From contig OY482848.1 of NCBI GenBank assembly GCA_960531495.1, positions 16,313,397 through 16,377,396 on the forward strand: 64,000 bases of DNA, written 5' to 3'. The notes under the pieces are model-generated. The model was not told the DNA's origin, did not search any database, and worked only from the letters and a program-made list of their open reading frames with translations. A program made the position numbers and the translations under genes. Below, piece by piece: positions 28,200-64,000 of the stretch (the stretch's first letter is position 1; each line of letters starts with the position of its first letter). This DNA is from Zeus faber (Eukaryota > Chordata > Actinopteri > Zeiformes > Zeidae).

Positions 28200-28934
28200 G
28201 GTCGCAGTTCGTTTGCGATCACTGTCCAAAGTTGACAGAAGCTGTCAACAACGACGCCCGGGGCTCGGCGTTGCCGGGTCGGATCGACGGTTTCCAGCCC
28301 CCACCGCCTTCCGAAAGCCGCCCAATCCGCCCGAGCGAACTGTCCCCGAAACCCGCGGCGCTGAGGGAGCGAAGTGGGATTTGCAACCCATCGACAATCA
28401 AAAGAGACGGCCTTTTTGTTTCGTTCGGGCCACGATCGCTCTCTCGTGTAAAAGAAAGAAAGAACGAAAGAGAGAGAGAAAGAAAAAGTCACGTGCGTTT
28501 CCAGCCCGACGCGGCGAAAGGCAGCCGCGCGCGCGCGCTGCATCCCGCGGCTCGTTGAGCACGAGCACGAGCACGAGCACGGAGCGCAGGAGCACGCGCC
28601 GGCACGCGACCCCCGAGAGAAAATGTCCATCGCGAGTTTCCCCAAAGTAACAGGAGTCAGACGCGGCGGCGTTTAGAACAAAACGGCAACTGTTTGCAGG
28701 GTCTCGCCGAGGCGTTCCGTGCGTTTTCTCGTCTCCCTGGCTTTGTAAGAAGGATAAGCCGCCGGCTGAGACAGGTGTTTTTTGTTTTTTTTCTCCCCGC
28801 TCCACCCGCCGCACTCTGCTCTCCGGCTCCCAGGAGGTGGAGAAGGTGGAGAAGGTGTCGCCGCCTCGTTTTGACGCCTCGTCAGTCGGGCTTTTCTTTT
28901 GGCCGGAGGGGGATAGTTGGGCTTTCCAGCAGCC
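28200..28934 (+). promoter_or_regulatory. prom1: CpG-island promoter and 5' UTR of prom1
   Basis: CpG-dense DNA ending at the prom1 start codon, with a (CG)n stretch near 28527-28538, a GAGCAC hexamer array near 28556-28581, and an E-box CACGTG at about 28490. No TATA box seen. The transcription start is not determinable; frames open here on both strands reflect base composition. Confidence 0.65.
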
Positions 28935-62554
<33,620 letters not shown>

Positions 62555-62860
62555 CACACAGGAGTGGGCCCCTCGTCACAGAGGTACCCGCCGTCGATCC
62601 GCTGTCCCTCTATCAACCGGCAACTAACCAAACAGATGAGCACGAAGCTACTACCATCCAGCCAACTGTCTTACAACCAGCAAACAGCAGAATCCTCACC
62701 GGGACGCCCATTTTCTTTCTTTCAAGCTTCGCATCTGTTTCGTTCTTCTTTATCTCTCATCCATCGCTTCCTCCTTTCCTCACCATCTACGCGTTGTGTC
62801 CAATCCTCCCTTTCAGACGTGATGGAAAGAGAATAAAACAAGGGACGATTAGTCGATTGC
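62555..62860 (+). other. prom1: prom1 3' UTR
   Basis: Sequence from the stop of exon 25 to an AATAAA at 62832-62837 with a T-rich downstream element (gattgccttttttgcg). An acceptor-like sequence (cctccctttcag) at about 62806-62817 inside could be an alternative 3' exon. Confidence 0.5.
62832..62837 (+). terminator. prom1: Likely prom1 polyadenylation signal
   Basis: AATAAA, 278 nt after the prom1 stop codon, followed by a T-rich stretch. The best candidate in the flank. Confidence 0.5.
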
Positions 62861-64000
62861 CTTTTTTGCGCTCTAATGCTTTGAGCACTAAGATACCACT
62901 AGATTTGTGTGTTTTTTCACCACTATCCCATTAACCGCTAAAAACCTCACAAGCAGTGGTGGTCCTGGCTCCTTTGGTGCCCTGGGCAAGATCGTGGAAA
63001 AGCCCCCACAATATGAGTACAATAACAAGTAAAACAGCGCTCTGCCCCCAGTCAGCTGCCACCCTACTTGACCGCCTCTAACACCTTTGACCGCCACTGG
63101 TCACAAACATGTATGAATGTGCTTATTATTATGGCCCAGTATTCAGTTTTCTGGTATTATGCTTGGAATTAAATGAATAAGTTCAGCCTTGCAACACAAG
63201 AAATCATTTTCAATATTTACTTTTTTTCAAGTGGAATTTGAACCCCCAGTGAGCTCAGTGGTCGAAAAAGACCGCCCTCGATGATCCCAGAAGAGCAGGT
63301 CGACATTATTTGCACAGGCCTTTACTATTGCAGCAGCTCCAGAGTCTCCATTGAAATGAGCTGTTGTCGATGCTAATCTTTATACTCGTGTTTGTTTCCC
63401 CTCTTCCCAGCGGACAAGAAAACTGGAACTGATATTGTCCTCGCGGTACGTGCATCTTAAAGTAAACTGTGGAGGAAATACTTTCATCTCTTGCCGTCAT
63501 TGTTTGCCCAACTCGGACCGACTGAATGCTCCTCTTCTCCAGGTTCACCGCCGCTCACAGCTTTCCCGTCCGGGTGCTTGACATTTGCAAGGGGGGGGGG
63601 ATGGAAACCAGCGTTCACCAAGTACAAGGGAAAGAAATATAGGATGATTTTCTACTTCCGCTCTTCTGCCTCCCCCCTCCCAACCGCACCATTTTGGAGC
63701 CATTCGACAAGGTCCTCTCACGCCAGCCAACCGTGTTCCAACGAGTGTTCTCTCATTCTCACATCACACTGTCAGCATCGTTTCTATGTAGAGGATTTGA
63801 CTTTTTGAGGTCATTTATTTATATTTGATTTTCTCTTTAATAATCCATTTTCCATTCACCATGGTCACACATGTTGTGCATTTTTTACGCTTTCAAAGCT
63901 CTTGAAAGTTTTATATATTTTTGTTAATGTATGTTTTATAACACAACGGTAGGTCTTTTTTTGTCATCATTCTATATGTGAATATTGGGAATGTAGCTAA
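62861..64000. other. Right flank, no gene recognised
   Basis: A 36-nt segment at 63412-63447 has exon-like edges (cccttcccag before, gtacgtg after), and another acceptor-like site lies at about 63541. Joined to prom1 exon 24 the first would read S-GQENWN and stop, so it could be another alternative terminal exon. A G10-type run occurs at 63591-63600. Nothing else is supported. Confidence 0.4.

Noticed and set aside
28067-28645. 192-codon minus-strand frame upstream of prom1
   Set aside because: Lies in the CpG-island promoter; translation is low complexity with poly-Lys and Ser/Cys runs and no family resemblance.

Overview
This window is nuclear DNA of a teleost fish, probably a percomorph. 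It has compact, intron-rich vertebrate genes with GT-AG splice sites, very dense (GT)n/(CA)n microsatellites, and typical fish transposons: Tc1-like elements, hAT-like short inverted-repeat elements, tRNA-derived SINE pieces and an old endogenous retrovirus fragment. No prokaryotic feature, CRISPR array or operon is present. Nearly all the short open reading frames in the window are shadows of repeats; the real genes are split into short exons, which I assembled by hand from splice sites, reading phase and protein family knowledge.

Layout. 1-2820: intergenic, with a GC-rich block at about 1130-1900 that may be an exon or CpG island of an unidentified neighbour. 3052-4239 (-): med28, Mediator head subunit, 4 coding exons. 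4795-10732 (-): lap3, cytosol leucine aminopeptidase, 13 coding exons, with a dead Tc1-like transposon in one intron. 11971-13672 (-): clrn2, clarin-2, 3 coding exons, one intron apparently of the GC-AG class. 14538-24961 (+): tapt1, 14 coding exons, divergent from clrn2. 28935-62554 (+): prom1 (prominin-1/CD133), 25 coding exons plus candidate alternative microexons and alternative C-terminal exons. 62555-64000: prom1 3' UTR and flank.

The gene set matches the human 4p15 block (PROM1, TAPT1, LDB2, QDPR, CLRN2, LAP3, MED28) in order and relative orientation, except that LDB2 and QDPR are absent between tapt1 and clrn2, which here lie only about 0.87 kb apart head to head. The genes do not form one pathway. 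clrn2 (hair cells), tapt1 (cilium/centrosome) and prom1 (membrane protrusions, photoreceptor discs) are all linked to sensory or ciliary cells in vertebrates; med28 and lap3 are housekeeping genes.

The most notable signals are: (i) sense-strand (TG)n arrays abutting the 3' splice sites of at least six tapt1/prom1 exons in place of a normal pyrimidine tract; (ii) in-frame candidate microexons of 9 and 18 nt in prom1, besides the 27-nt exon equivalent to the mammalian alternative exon 3; (iii) a probable GC-AG intron in clrn2; (iv) alternative prom1 C-termini; (v) a compound minisatellite in prom1 intron 16; and (vi) pairs of related dispersed repeats shared between the introns of different genes. 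I found no convincing wholly new biological system; the candidates are regulatory or splicing features.
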